Shown piece after piece: positions 1 through 7,253 of a stretch of DNA of 64,000 bases (position 1 is its first letter; the number at the start of each line of letters is the position of its first letter). Location of the stretch: the NCBI GenBank assembly GCA_002394335.1, contig DGTP01000002.1, forward strand, positions 62,001-126,000, given 5' to 3'. Origin of the DNA: Bacteroidales bacterium UBA4333 (lineage in GTDB: Bacteria > Bacteroidota > Bacteroidia > Bacteroidales > Paludibacteraceae). A program made the translations under genes and the position numbers. The notes under the pieces were generated by a model, which saw nothing but the letters and a program-made list of their open reading frames with translations, had not been told where the DNA came from and did no database searches.

Positions 1-734
1 GCCAAGAGGCACGCCAAGCCCTGCGCAAGGTGGCAGGACACATGTTAGGCGGTGTCGTGCCGGAGAACGCTCTTCTCGTCTGTATATCCGGCCGCCAGGA
101 GTGGAAGAACAAAGGTATCGATGTCTTCGCCCGCTCGATGGACAAACTGGCGCAGAAGATATACCACTCCCCACTGCCGGAGCAGTCACCCATGGACAAA
201 CCCGAAGTGGTGGCGTTTGTGATGATCCCCTACCTTGACCGCGCACCGATCCGTAATGGCAATGTATCCGTAGTCTTCGTGCCGTATTATCTCGACGGAC
301 ATGACCCGCTCTTCTCCAAGACCTACTACGATCTGCTCATTGGCATGGATGTCACGGTCTTCCCCTCTTACTACGAGCCTTGGGGCTATACTCCGCTTGA
401 GTCATGTGCCTTCCATGTGCCTACCATCACCACCTCCCTTGCCGGATTCGGCGAGTGGGCAGCGCGCCAGAAAGAGCAATACGGCGTAGTCGTCATCGAC
501 CGCAACGACTCCAACTTCGATCAGGTGGCGGACCATATCGCCGATGACCTCTTGCGCTTTGCACGGCTCACCCCGGAGCAGAGAGACCTTGCCCGTAAGG
601 AAGCCGCAGCCGTTGCCAAGAAAGCGGACTGGAAGCACTTCTTCAAATACTATCGCGAGGCGTATGACATAGCCTTGCATAAAGCCGCCAAGCGCAACCA
701 AAAAATCCAGAATTCCCAATCCTCCGAACTCTAA
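1..734 (+). CDS. Glycogen synthase-type glycosyltransferase, C-terminal part (5' end outside window)
   Basis: The reading frame is open from the first full codon of the window (base 3), so the gene begins upstream and only about 244 C-terminal residues are seen. The segment around bases 330-450 reads VFPSYYEPWGYTPLES, with the E-x7-E motif of retaining GT-B glycosyltransferases that contacts the nucleotide sugar. It is followed by a conserved TTSLAGFGEW stretch typical of the GT3-like glycogen synthases of Bacteroidetes. The likely role is alpha-1,4-glucan elongation from a nucleotide-glucose in the cytoplasm. The tail is Lys/Ala rich. The next gene starts 5 bases after the stop, so the two are probably cotranscribed. 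A GT5 or other GT-B enzyme cannot be excluded without the N-terminal domain. Confidence 0.8.
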   Translation, partial: QEARQALRKVAGHMLGGVVPENALLVCISGRQEWKNKGIDVFARSMDKLAQKIYHSPLPEQSPMDKPEVVAFVMIPYLDRAPIRNGNVSVVFVPYYLDGHDPLFSKTYYDLLIGMDVTVFPSYYEPWGYTPLESCAFHVPTITTSLAGFGEWAARQKEQYGVVVIDRNDSNFDQVADHIADDLLRFARLTPEQRDLARKEAAAVAKKADWKHFFKYYREAYDIALHKAAKRNQKIQNSQSSEL

Positions 735-739
735 TTAGT

Positions 740-2437
740 ATGAGAAATATCCGATTCGTAGCAGCTTTGCTACTCCTTTCAACTTTCAACTTTCAACTAT
801 CAACTATCCGTGCCTGCACCAACTTCCTTGTCGGCAAGAAAGCATCGGCGGACGGTTCCACCATCATCTCCTATGCCGCCGACAGCTATAGCCTCTACGG
901 TTTCCTGCGTTATTCGCCGGCTGCCGACTATCCCGCCGGTGCTACACGCGAGGTGGTGGACTGGGACACCGGCAAACCCTTGGGACGCATCCCGCAAGTG
1001 GCACACACCTATTCGGTGATCGGTAACCAGAACGAGCACCAGCTCACTATCGGAGAGACCACTTGGGGCGGACGCGAAGAACTGGAAGGCGATCAGGGGA
1101 TCGACTACGGAAGTCTTATCTATATCGCGCTGGAGCGATGCAAGACAGCACGCGAAGCCATCCGTTGCATCACCACTCTGGCGTCCACCTACGGCTATGC
1201 CAGCAGTGGCGAGACCTTCTCTATCGGCGACCCTAACGAGATATGGATCATGGATCTCATCGGCACCGGCAAGGGCAAGAACAACATCGTCTGGGTGGCT
1301 ACCCGCGTGCCGGACGATATGATTTGCGCACATGCCAATCAGGCGCGTATCACCCGTATTAACTTCAAGGACAAGAAGAACTGGCTCTACTCCAAGAATG
1401 TTGTCTCTTTTGCCCGGCAGAAAGGATATTTCAAAGGCAAGGATGCCGATTTTTCCTTCCAGGCTGCCTATAACCCCTTCGACCTCTCAGGTCTCTATGT
1501 CTGCGAGACACGCGTGTGGTCGTTCTTCCGCCATTTCTCCGGTGAGATGGACCAATACTACGACTACGCCACCGGCAAACGCTATCTGGAGATGAAGCAG
1601 GACCCGTCGCTCACGGAACAAGCAATCAACGAGCAGATGGTTCAGTATGCCATGCCGCTTTTTATCCGCCCCGACCGAAAGGTTTCGGCGCAGGATATCA
1701 AGGACTGTATGCGGGACGAATATCAGGGTACTCCGCTTGACATCACACAAGGCACAGCAGCCGGTCCGTGGAACAGCAAGCTGCGCTATGGTTCGCTGAA
1801 GTTCGAACTGGACTCCGCCACCTACTGGTACCAGCGTCCGACGGCTACACAGCAGACCGCCTGGTCCTTCGTCGCCCAGATGAGAAATGAACAAATGGTA
1901 AATGGGCAAATGCGAAAATGTGATGGTATTCTCTGGTTCGGTGTGGACGACGCCGCATGCAGCTGTTATATCCCCTTCTACAGCCGGACAACCGTCATCC
2001 CGGAGGCATTCCGCGAGGGCAACGGCGACCTCTACACCTATACGCCTACCTCTGCCTGGTGGCAGTTCAACCTTGTGGCGAACTGGGCATACACCAAGTA
2101 CAGCCGCATGAAACCCTACATCGCTGCCGAGCAGGCACAGTTCGACCGCTATTTCCTCTCCCTCATCCCCAAGCGTGACGCCGAGTTGGCTTCCCTCTCC
2201 GCCGAAGAGGCGCAGCAGAAGATCAACGAGTACGCCGAAGCCGATGTGCAAAAGGTGATGAAGACTTGGCGCGGACTATATACCTACCTCACCACCAAGT
2301 TTATCGACGGACAGGAGCGCAAGGAGGAGGACGGACGGTTCAAACGCAACGATTATGGCGAACCTACCTCTCCGGACCGTCCTGCTTATCCGGACGCATA
2401 TTTACGGACAATTACTAATCAAACAATCCATGAATAA
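740..2437 (+). CDS. C69-family dipeptidase (secreted, N-terminal cysteine nucleophile)
   Basis: 565 residues. An N-terminal signal sequence ends just before Cys26, and the segment CTNFLVGKKASADGSTI is the characteristic start of mature C69 (dipeptidase A/U34) enzymes. In that family the exposed N-terminal Cys is the nucleophile after autoprocessing (family knowledge). The body carries family blocks such as the GETTWGG stretch. It probably hydrolyses dipeptides in the periplasm or at the outer membrane. The second half of the signal peptide is encoded by a 7-nt tandem array (778-805), and a second array-like segment (1884-1916) encodes a polar Met/Asn/Gln-rich loop. The gene follows the glycosyltransferase by 5 bases and overlaps the next gene by 8. 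Confidence 0.88.
   Translation: MRNIRFVAALLLLSTFNFQLSTIRACTNFLVGKKASADGSTIISYAADSYSLYGFLRYSPAADYPAGATREVVDWDTGKPLGRIPQVAHTYSVIGNQNEHQLTIGETTWGGREELEGDQGIDYGSLIYIALERCKTAREAIRCITTLASTYGYASSGETFSIGDPNEIWIMDLIGTGKGKNNIVWVATRVPDDMICAHANQARITRINFKDKKNWLYSKNVVSFARQKGYFKGKDADFSFQAAYNPFDLSGLYVCETRVWSFFRHFSGEMDQYYDYATGKRYLEMKQDPSLTEQAINEQMVQYAMPLFIRPDRKVSAQDIKDCMRDEYQGTPLDITQGTAAGPWNSKLRYGSLKFELDSATYWYQRPTATQQTAWSFVAQMRNEQMVNGQMRKCDGILWFGVDDAACSCYIPFYSRTTVIPEAFREGNGDLYTYTPTSAWWQFNLVANWAYTKYSRMKPYIAAEQAQFDRYFLSLIPKRDAELASLSAEEAQQKINEYAEADVQKVMKTWRGLYTYLTTKFIDGQERKEEDGRFKRNDYGEPTSPDRPAYPDAYLRTITNQTIHE
778..807 (+). repeat. 7-nt tandem array (4 units) inside a signal peptide
   Basis: Four units of 7 nt, ttcaact three times then atcaact, followed by at. 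They encode STFNFQLST of the signal peptide of the C69 dipeptidase, directly before the mature N-terminal cysteine. Confidence 0.85.
1884..1916 (+). repeat. 7/8-nt period array (aaatgaac / aaatggt words) in frame in the C69 gene
   Basis: Successive words aaatgaac, aaatggt, aaatggg and aaatgcg. They encode a low-complexity loop rich in N, Q and M. The same words recur at 41458, 60529 and 61121. Confidence 0.75.
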
Positions 2438-3056
2438 CATGAAACGCATTTCTATCTTTGCTGCCGTAATGGCATGCTTGTTGCTCGTGCAACAGATCAT
2501 CTACGCTACTCCGCTCTATGAGCAGATGCTGTCCTATTTTGCCCACCACTCGCTCCGCTTTGAACTCTATCGTGCTTTCTGGATGGTGGTTCGTATTGCG
2601 CTGGTCGGCTGTTTTGGCTGGGCGTTGTATAACAACCGACGCCGGCTGCCGATGTTGCAGAAGGGGCATACTTGGTTCACGCTCATTCTGGCAGTGGCTT
2701 TCACCGTGCCGGTCATCTGGAGTATCGCATCACCTAACTATGCGGATTATGTCACATTCTGCTATTCCAACTCCTATCTTATCATAGCGCTGTGGGCATT
2801 GCTCGCGGTGTGGTTTATTCTCTTGGCGCGCAACAATTATGAGGAGTTCGCTTCCGAACCCGCAGGTATGGTAGGTCTCATGGGGGCTTTCACCTCTCTG
2901 TTGATCCTGATCCTCGGAGCCCACTCTTTCTGGACGTTCTTCCGCCATCATTTCTCTGCGGGCTGGCATAGCGAGGCGCTGATCAGCTGGCTCTTGCCAT
3001 CCTTCTTCGCTCTTGTTTTATGGATCTACGGTTTGGCTAATCTGCGCAAGTCATGA
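2430..3056 (+). CDS. Uncharacterised multi-pass membrane protein
   Basis: 208 residues, not recognised. About six hydrophobic helices are visible (approximately residues 5-25, 45-65, 78-97, 110-130, 145-165, 178-198), separated by short polar loops such as YNNRRRL and LARNNYEEF, so it is an inner-membrane protein. The ATG at 2430 overlaps the stop of the C69 gene by 8 bases. A second in-frame ATG at 2439 would give a protein three residues shorter. The longer upstream frame is ignored because it lies wholly inside the dipeptidase gene. The 3' end overlaps the next gene by an ATGA junction. No function is proposed. Confidence 0.75.
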   Translation: MNNMKRISIFAAVMACLLLVQQIIYATPLYEQMLSYFAHHSLRFELYRAFWMVVRIALVGCFGWALYNNRRRLPMLQKGHTWFTLILAVAFTVPVIWSIASPNYADYVTFCYSNSYLIIALWALLAVWFILLARNNYEEFASEPAGMVGLMGAFTSLLILILGAHSFWTFFRHHFSAGWHSEALISWLLPSFFALVLWIYGLANLRKS

Positions 3057-3694
3057 GAAGAACAATCACTGTCCTTTGTGCCCTTTTGCTGCTCATGCCG
3101 ATGGTATGGGCAGAGCCTGTATCTCTGGAGGAGATCAATGCGTACGCCAAACTGCAGTACAAATCCCAGTGGAAGAATGCAGCCCTTTCTATCCGTTCGG
3201 TCTTGCCGCAGGATGAACAGGGCGGCTATACCTATTCCACCACGATTGCTTTCCCGAACCGTAAGGCGGCAGAGGTATGCCGCCTCATGGCAGAACGCCT
3301 TTCTGCTGCCGTGGAACTGGATACCATAGAGGCGGATGACACCACTCCTTATTTATTCCGCGCGCGCACATACGTGTATAGTGCAGCCAGTCAGGTTGGC
3401 GGTTTCTATCGCTTCCACCTCTGCCTCCATCCGCTCATCACCGTTCAGGCGCTGGATGACGAAGCCAGGCTGACTGTCTCTCTCCAGTACTACGAGATTG
3501 TCAAAACCGACAAGGGTATCGTCTCGTCGATCTTCAACCGGGGCGAAGGCAGACCCCTGCCTGCCGAACAATGGTTGCTCTCCGACCGTTTCCCCTATAA
3601 CGAAAGAGGAAAAATGCCCCTCGCTACTGCGGAGGCATTCACCAAGTCGTATGCTTTGATTCAGTTGCTTATCCGAAGAATATCGGCGCAATGA
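3053..3694 (+). CDS. Secreted or periplasmic hypothetical protein
   Basis: 213 residues with a clear signal peptide (MRRTITVLCALLLLMPMVWA, cleavage near residue 20). The rest is a mixed alpha/beta soluble domain with alternating hydrophobic strands, and it resembles in size and layout the small periplasmic proteins of Bacteroidetes in the DUF4468 style. This similarity is an impression and was not verified. It starts on an ATGA overlap with the membrane protein before it, so the two are probably translationally coupled and may act together at the envelope. Its last 26 bases overlap the convergent Gate-family gene on the other strand. Confidence 0.7.
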   Translation: MRRTITVLCALLLLMPMVWAEPVSLEEINAYAKLQYKSQWKNAALSIRSVLPQDEQGGYTYSTTIAFPNRKAAEVCRLMAERLSAAVELDTIEADDTTPYLFRARTYVYSAASQVGGFYRFHLCLHPLITVQALDDEARLTVSLQYYEIVKTDKGIVSSIFNRGEGRPLPAEQWLLSDRFPYNERGKMPLATAEAFTKSYALIQLLIRRISAQ

Positions 3695-4901
3695 TAAACG
3701 CGGTGATCATTCCCGCAAAATCCGACAAAAGACAGCACGCCACTGCATGGCGTGTTTCTTTTATATCCACACTGCCGAAATAGACGGCAAGAACATAGAA
3801 CGTGGTATCGGTCGTGCCTTGCAGGATGCAGCACAGTCGTCCTACCAGCGAGTCCGCCCCGTAGTTGGTCATCGCTTCTATCATCAGTCCGCGTGCGCCG
3901 CCGCCGCTCAGCGGTTTCATCAGCGCTGTCGGTACGGCACCTGCCATCGAAGGGTTGATACCACACTTCTCGAACACCCATGCCAAACCGTGCTCTAAGA
4001 GATCCATCGCCCCGCTGGTACGGAACATTCCTACAGCCACCAGTATCGCTACCATGAACGGAATAAGCGACACGGCGGTCTTGAATCCGTCTTTGGCACC
4101 GTCGATAAAGGCTTCATAGACATTCACCTTCTGGCTTGCCGCCTGGATGATGAACCATGTGATGATAGCCAGCAGGAAGATGGCGGCAAAACCTGCCGAG
4201 AGGGTTGTCAGCTGCTCTTGCTCCAGCATCGAAGCACCTACCACCAGTCCGCCCATCAGTGCTGTCAGACCCACTATGGTACCTAACACCACTTTGTCGA
4301 GGATATTGATCTTCTGTATCGCACAGCAGGCTAACAATCCCACGAGGGTGGATACATAGGTGGCAATCAGTATCGGCAGAAAGACATCGGCGGGGTTGGC
4401 GGCTCCCAACTGTGCACGGTACGCCATGATAGAGGTCGGCACGATAGTCAGTCCGCTGGCGCCGAGTACGATAAACATAATCATCGCATTCGAGGCGCGT
4501 TTCTTGTCGGGGTTGATCTCCTGCAGTTCCGCCATGGCTTTCAGTCCCATGGGGGTGGCGGCGTTGTCCAGACCGAGCACATTGGCTGACACGTTCATCA
4601 GCATGGAGCCGAAGACCTTATGTCCTTTGGGCACTTCGGGGAAGATGCGGCTGAAGAAGGGAGCTACGCCGCGACTGAGAGTGTTGATCACGCCGCCTTG
4701 TTCGCCTATCTTCATCACACCCGTCCAGAAAGTCAGCACGCCGGTTAGTCCGAGTGCCAGTTCAAAACCTGTCTTGGCGTTGGCGAAAGTGGAGTTAAGC
4801 AGTTCGGTGAATATATCCGTCTGCCCGAAGAACACTGCCTGCACTATTCCCATCAGCACCGCCAGCAGTATAAGTGATATCCAAATATAATTCAAAACCA
4901 T
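3669..4901 (-). CDS. SpmA-SpmB fusion / nucleoside-recognition (Gate) domain membrane protein
   Basis: 410 residues from the ATG at 4901. The N-terminal half has the SpmA-type signature region GLTGVLTFWTGVMKIGEQGG and MNVSANVLGLDNAATPMG. The second half (after about residue 230) repeats the fold in SpmB form. Many hydrophobic helices are visible. Bacteroidetes commonly carry this fused form, and the function is unknown outside sporulating Firmicutes, where SpmA and SpmB act in spore-core dehydration. The start was chosen because a longer frame to 5000 would cross the promoter at 4925-4956, and MVLNYIWISL begins the first helix. The 3' end overlaps the convergent gene by 26 bp. Confidence 0.85.
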   Translation of the reverse strand: MVLNYIWISLILLAVLMGIVQAVFFGQTDIFTELLNSTFANAKTGFELALGLTGVLTFWTGVMKIGEQGGVINTLSRGVAPFFSRIFPEVPKGHKVFGSMLMNVSANVLGLDNAATPMGLKAMAELQEINPDKKRASNAMIMFIVLGASGLTIVPTSIMAYRAQLGAANPADVFLPILIATYVSTLVGLLACCAIQKINILDKVVLGTIVGLTALMGGLVVGASMLEQEQLTTLSAGFAAIFLLAIITWFIIQAASQKVNVYEAFIDGAKDGFKTAVSLIPFMVAILVAVGMFRTSGAMDLLEHGLAWVFEKCGINPSMAGAVPTALMKPLSGGGARGLMIEAMTNYGADSLVGRLCCILQGTTDTTFYVLAVYFGSVDIKETRHAVACCLLSDFAGMITAFIIAPIFFG

Positions 4902-4924
4902 AGTCTTCTTACCGAATTTCTCGG

Positions 4925-4956
4925 CAAAGGTACTACATTTTTCTGATTTATGCAAA
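4925..4956 (-). promoter_or_regulatory. Bacteroidetes-type promoter for the SpmA-SpmB gene
   Basis: On the minus strand: TTTG - 20 nt - TACCTTTG, matching the Bacteroidetes -33/-7 consensus. The -7 box ends about 24 nt upstream of the chosen ATG. Confidence 0.8.
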
Positions 4957-4993
4957 TAAAACCATCCCTTTTTGCCAAAAATACACAAATAAA

Positions 4994-5025
4994 TTTGCAT
5001 AATTGAAATAAAAATAGTACTTTTG
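4994..5025 (+). promoter_or_regulatory. Bacteroidetes-type promoter for the AbiE operon
   Basis: TTTG at 4994, 20 nt, TACTTTTG at 5018-5025. It gives a leader of roughly 60 nt to the antitoxin ATG at 5092 and is divergent from the promoter at 4925-4956. Confidence 0.8.
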
Positions 5026-5091
5026 CGTTCGAAATTGTCAAGTTTTCTACGTAATAAACTTGCCTTTTATAAATAATAACACCGAACACCT

Positions 5092-5817
5092 ATGGCAAAG
5101 ACTATCAAGGATCTTATCGAGAGTCGCATTAATAAAATGCGCAATGGGTATGTCTTCACATATGCCGATTTTAATGACATTGTTGCAAACCCTGCTATCT
5201 TAAGTCGCACTTTTCGGGCACTGGTGCAATCCAACAAGATAAAGAAACTGGCAAAAGGGCGATACTACAAACCTGTCAAATCAGTCTTCGGCACACTCCC
5301 CCCTTACGAAGAATGGCTTGTCCAAGAGTTTCTGATGGATGGTAAGAAGATTATTGGCTATTTGAGCGGCCAACAAGCCTATTCTTTATTAGGGCTCTCA
5401 ACCCAGATTTCTTCTGTCTATACTATTGGAAGCAACACCTACCGCCGTAAAATCACTCGCGGCAATGTTGTGATCCGGTTTGTTGTTCAGCCAAACACTA
5501 TTACGCGCGCTAACATACCATTGCTCCAGATGCTGGACTCTATTCGGTTTATTCGTCAGATTCCGGCATGCACGCCAAACGAAGCATGTGTTATCTTGCG
5601 CAAAAAAATAGGCAATCTTTGTCAGGAAGACCGTCTCTCTTTGGTTTCGCTGTCTATGAAATATACTGATTATGTCCGCGCCATCCTGGGGGCGATATTA
5701 GAGGAAACTGATACCGGCACCGAAACGCTGTTCCATTCGCTCAATCCTGCATCGGTGTACAAGATCGGACTAAACAATGAAGCATTACCTAACCGCAAAA
5801 AATGGAGAGTACAATGA
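5092..5817 (+). CDS. AbiEi-like antitoxin (DUF6088 family)
   Basis: 241 residues. The N-terminal winged-helix region (about residues 1-60) contains a FTYADFNDI helix and KIKKLAKGRYYKP, the usual AbiEi/DUF6088 ending of the DNA-binding domain. The rest forms the antitoxin domain (YLSGQQAYSLLGLSTQ). In type IV AbiE systems this protein represses its own promoter and counters the nucleotidyltransferase toxin encoded next to it (established for the family). It overlaps the toxin gene by an ATGA junction and has its own promoter at 4994-5025. AT content is higher than in the neighbouring housekeeping genes, which fits horizontal acquisition. Confidence 0.85.
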   Translation: MAKTIKDLIESRINKMRNGYVFTYADFNDIVANPAILSRTFRALVQSNKIKKLAKGRYYKPVKSVFGTLPPYEEWLVQEFLMDGKKIIGYLSGQQAYSLLGLSTQISSVYTIGSNTYRRKITRGNVVIRFVVQPNTITRANIPLLQMLDSIRFIRQIPACTPNEACVILRKKIGNLCQEDRLSLVSLSMKYTDYVRAILGAILEETDTGTETLFHSLNPASVYKIGLNNEALPNRKKWRVQ

Positions 5818-6767
5818 ACCTGCACGAGAACAAAAAAAACTTCGCTGAAGCTGTTACAGCAACAGCCGGGCATCTGAATATCAAGCGCCATTTTGTAGAA
5901 AAAGACTATTGGATCTGCCGTACTCTTCAGCAAATGGCTCGTACAGACACTGCGCGTCATGCTATCTTCAAAGGAGGAACAAGTCTGACCAAGGCTTATC
6001 ACATTGGACATCGTTTCTCTGAAGATATAGACATAGCGATAGCCGATGCCCATCTGATGACTGGAAACCAAGTCAAAACCACTATCCGCCGCATTGCCCA
6101 CGGGATGACAGAAGGGATGGTCGAAGTCCCTAAGGACACATCCAGTAAAGGCTCGCACTACCATAAAGCGTACTACGCCTATCCCACTATTTCGAATATC
6201 CCCACTTCCGGTGCAGTTCGTGCCGGGGAGTTGTTATTGGAGATCAACTCTTTTGCTAATCCTTATCCATGGGAGATACACTATATTCGATGTTTCATTA
6301 CGGATTTTCTGATGCAAAGCGGTAATGCCTCGCTGATAGAACAATACGACATGGCAGAATTCCCTATTCCTGTGTTGGACTACCGCCGCACACTCACAGA
6401 GAAACTGGTTTCACTCATACGATGTTCACTGGCTGATGACTATATCCCACAGCTGAATGCTAAGATTCGCCATTTCTATGATCTGTATTATCTGATGCAG
6501 AATAAAGATTGCAATATATATCTGCACTCTGAATCCTTCAAAACTGATTTCAGCCAATTATTGGCACATGATCGTCAGAGTTTTAGCAAGCCGAAAGGTT
6601 GGCAGACCCGTCCTCTTTTAGAGTCTCCACTCTTCAGTAATTTAGACACCGTTTGGAAACAATTACAGCCAACCTATCTTCGCGAACTACCGGATCTCGC
6701 CTATCGGGAAATCCCTTCTGCGGCTGAAATAGAAAACTGTTTTCAAACACTCTTATCTCTGTTCTAA
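5814..6767 (+). CDS. AbiEii/AbiGii-family nucleotidyltransferase toxin
   Basis: 317 residues. The motif FKGGTSLTKAY followed by RFSEDIDIAI (residues about 47-75) is the GG-S/T plus D-x-D nucleotidyltransferase signature of AbiEii toxins. That family transfers nucleotides to tRNA or other targets, causing abortive infection or plasmid maintenance (family knowledge). The start at 5814 is preferred over the in-frame ATG at 5802: it forms an ATGA overlap with the antitoxin stop, has a GGAG-like sequence 6-10 nt upstream, and gives MNLHENK, which matches the usual family start. A strong hairpin follows the stop. Length is normal and no frameshift is seen. Confidence 0.88.
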   Translation: MNLHENKKNFAEAVTATAGHLNIKRHFVEKDYWICRTLQQMARTDTARHAIFKGGTSLTKAYHIGHRFSEDIDIAIADAHLMTGNQVKTTIRRIAHGMTEGMVEVPKDTSSKGSHYHKAYYAYPTISNIPTSGAVRAGELLLEINSFANPYPWEIHYIRCFITDFLMQSGNASLIEQYDMAEFPIPVLDYRRTLTEKLVSLIRCSLADDYIPQLNAKIRHFYDLYYLMQNKDCNIYLHSESFKTDFSQLLAHDRQSFSKPKGWQTRPLLESPLFSNLDTVWKQLQPTYLRELPDLAYREIPSAAEIENCFQTLLSLF

Positions 6768-6805
6768 CACACCAAAGGCTCGTTTCCGCGAGCCTTTGGC
6801 GTGTT
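6766..6805. terminator. Bidirectional terminator hairpin between convergent genes
   Basis: Arms 6766-6782 and 6789-6805 pair over 17 positions with one mismatch, with a 6-nt loop. It sits between the AbiEii stop and the stop of the convergent small membrane protein gene. No long T-tract follows. Confidence 0.7.
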
Positions 6806-6813
6806 ATGTCTCT

Positions 6814-7209
6814 CTATCTCGTAGCGGTACTCTTGCGCCGCCGGATGGCGGTGACTCCCACATACGCCAGTGCGCAAAGCAACAGCGGCAGAAGCCCGTC
6901 ACCGATCGGCAGTTGTTTATCCTTTTCTTCCTGACCCGGAGGCGGTGGTGTAGTAGGCGTGCGCAGTGGTCCTGCATTGTGCCTCCCTATTCCGTAGGCT
7001 TCTTCGTTAACCAAGCCGTTTTCATTGAGCAACGGAGTAGAATTCGCACCGGAAGATGTGGTAATATCTCCCGTCGAATAAAACTGTGCTTGCGGAACTG
7101 TTGCTCCCCGATAGGGTTTTCCGTAGGTAACGGCATATGCCTGCTCGGTGTCAAAAAGCACCGACAGGATTGCGATCATCAGTATGGTAACAATGTTTTG
7201 CGTTTTCAT
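6814..7209 (-). CDS. Small signal-peptide protein with C-terminal PIGDGL-type membrane segment
   Basis: 131 residues from the ATG at 7209, which has a GGAAAG stretch just upstream. A longer frame to 7254 has no ATG and would abut the giant gene stop. The signal peptide is residues 1-26 (ending EQAYA). A proline-rich low-complexity linker (TPPPPGQEEKDK) follows, then QLPIGDGLLPLLLCALAYVG and a basic tail RRRKS. The hydrophobic stretch could be a membrane anchor. Short proteins ending in a (P)xGDGL-hydrophobic-basic tail occur beside large surface proteins in Bacteroidales (recollection, not checked), but I know no function. It lies 45 bp downstream of the 3143-residue protein, so the two are probably cotranscribed. 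Confidence 0.65.
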   Translation of the reverse strand: MKTQNIVTILMIAILSVLFDTEQAYAVTYGKPYRGATVPQAQFYSTGDITTSSGANSTPLLNENGLVNEEAYGIGRHNAGPLRTPTTPPPPGQEEKDKQLPIGDGLLPLLLCALAYVGVTAIRRRKSTATR

Positions 7210-7253
7210 AACATCTTTCCTTTCTTTACTTTTAATAGATTTAACCCTAAACA

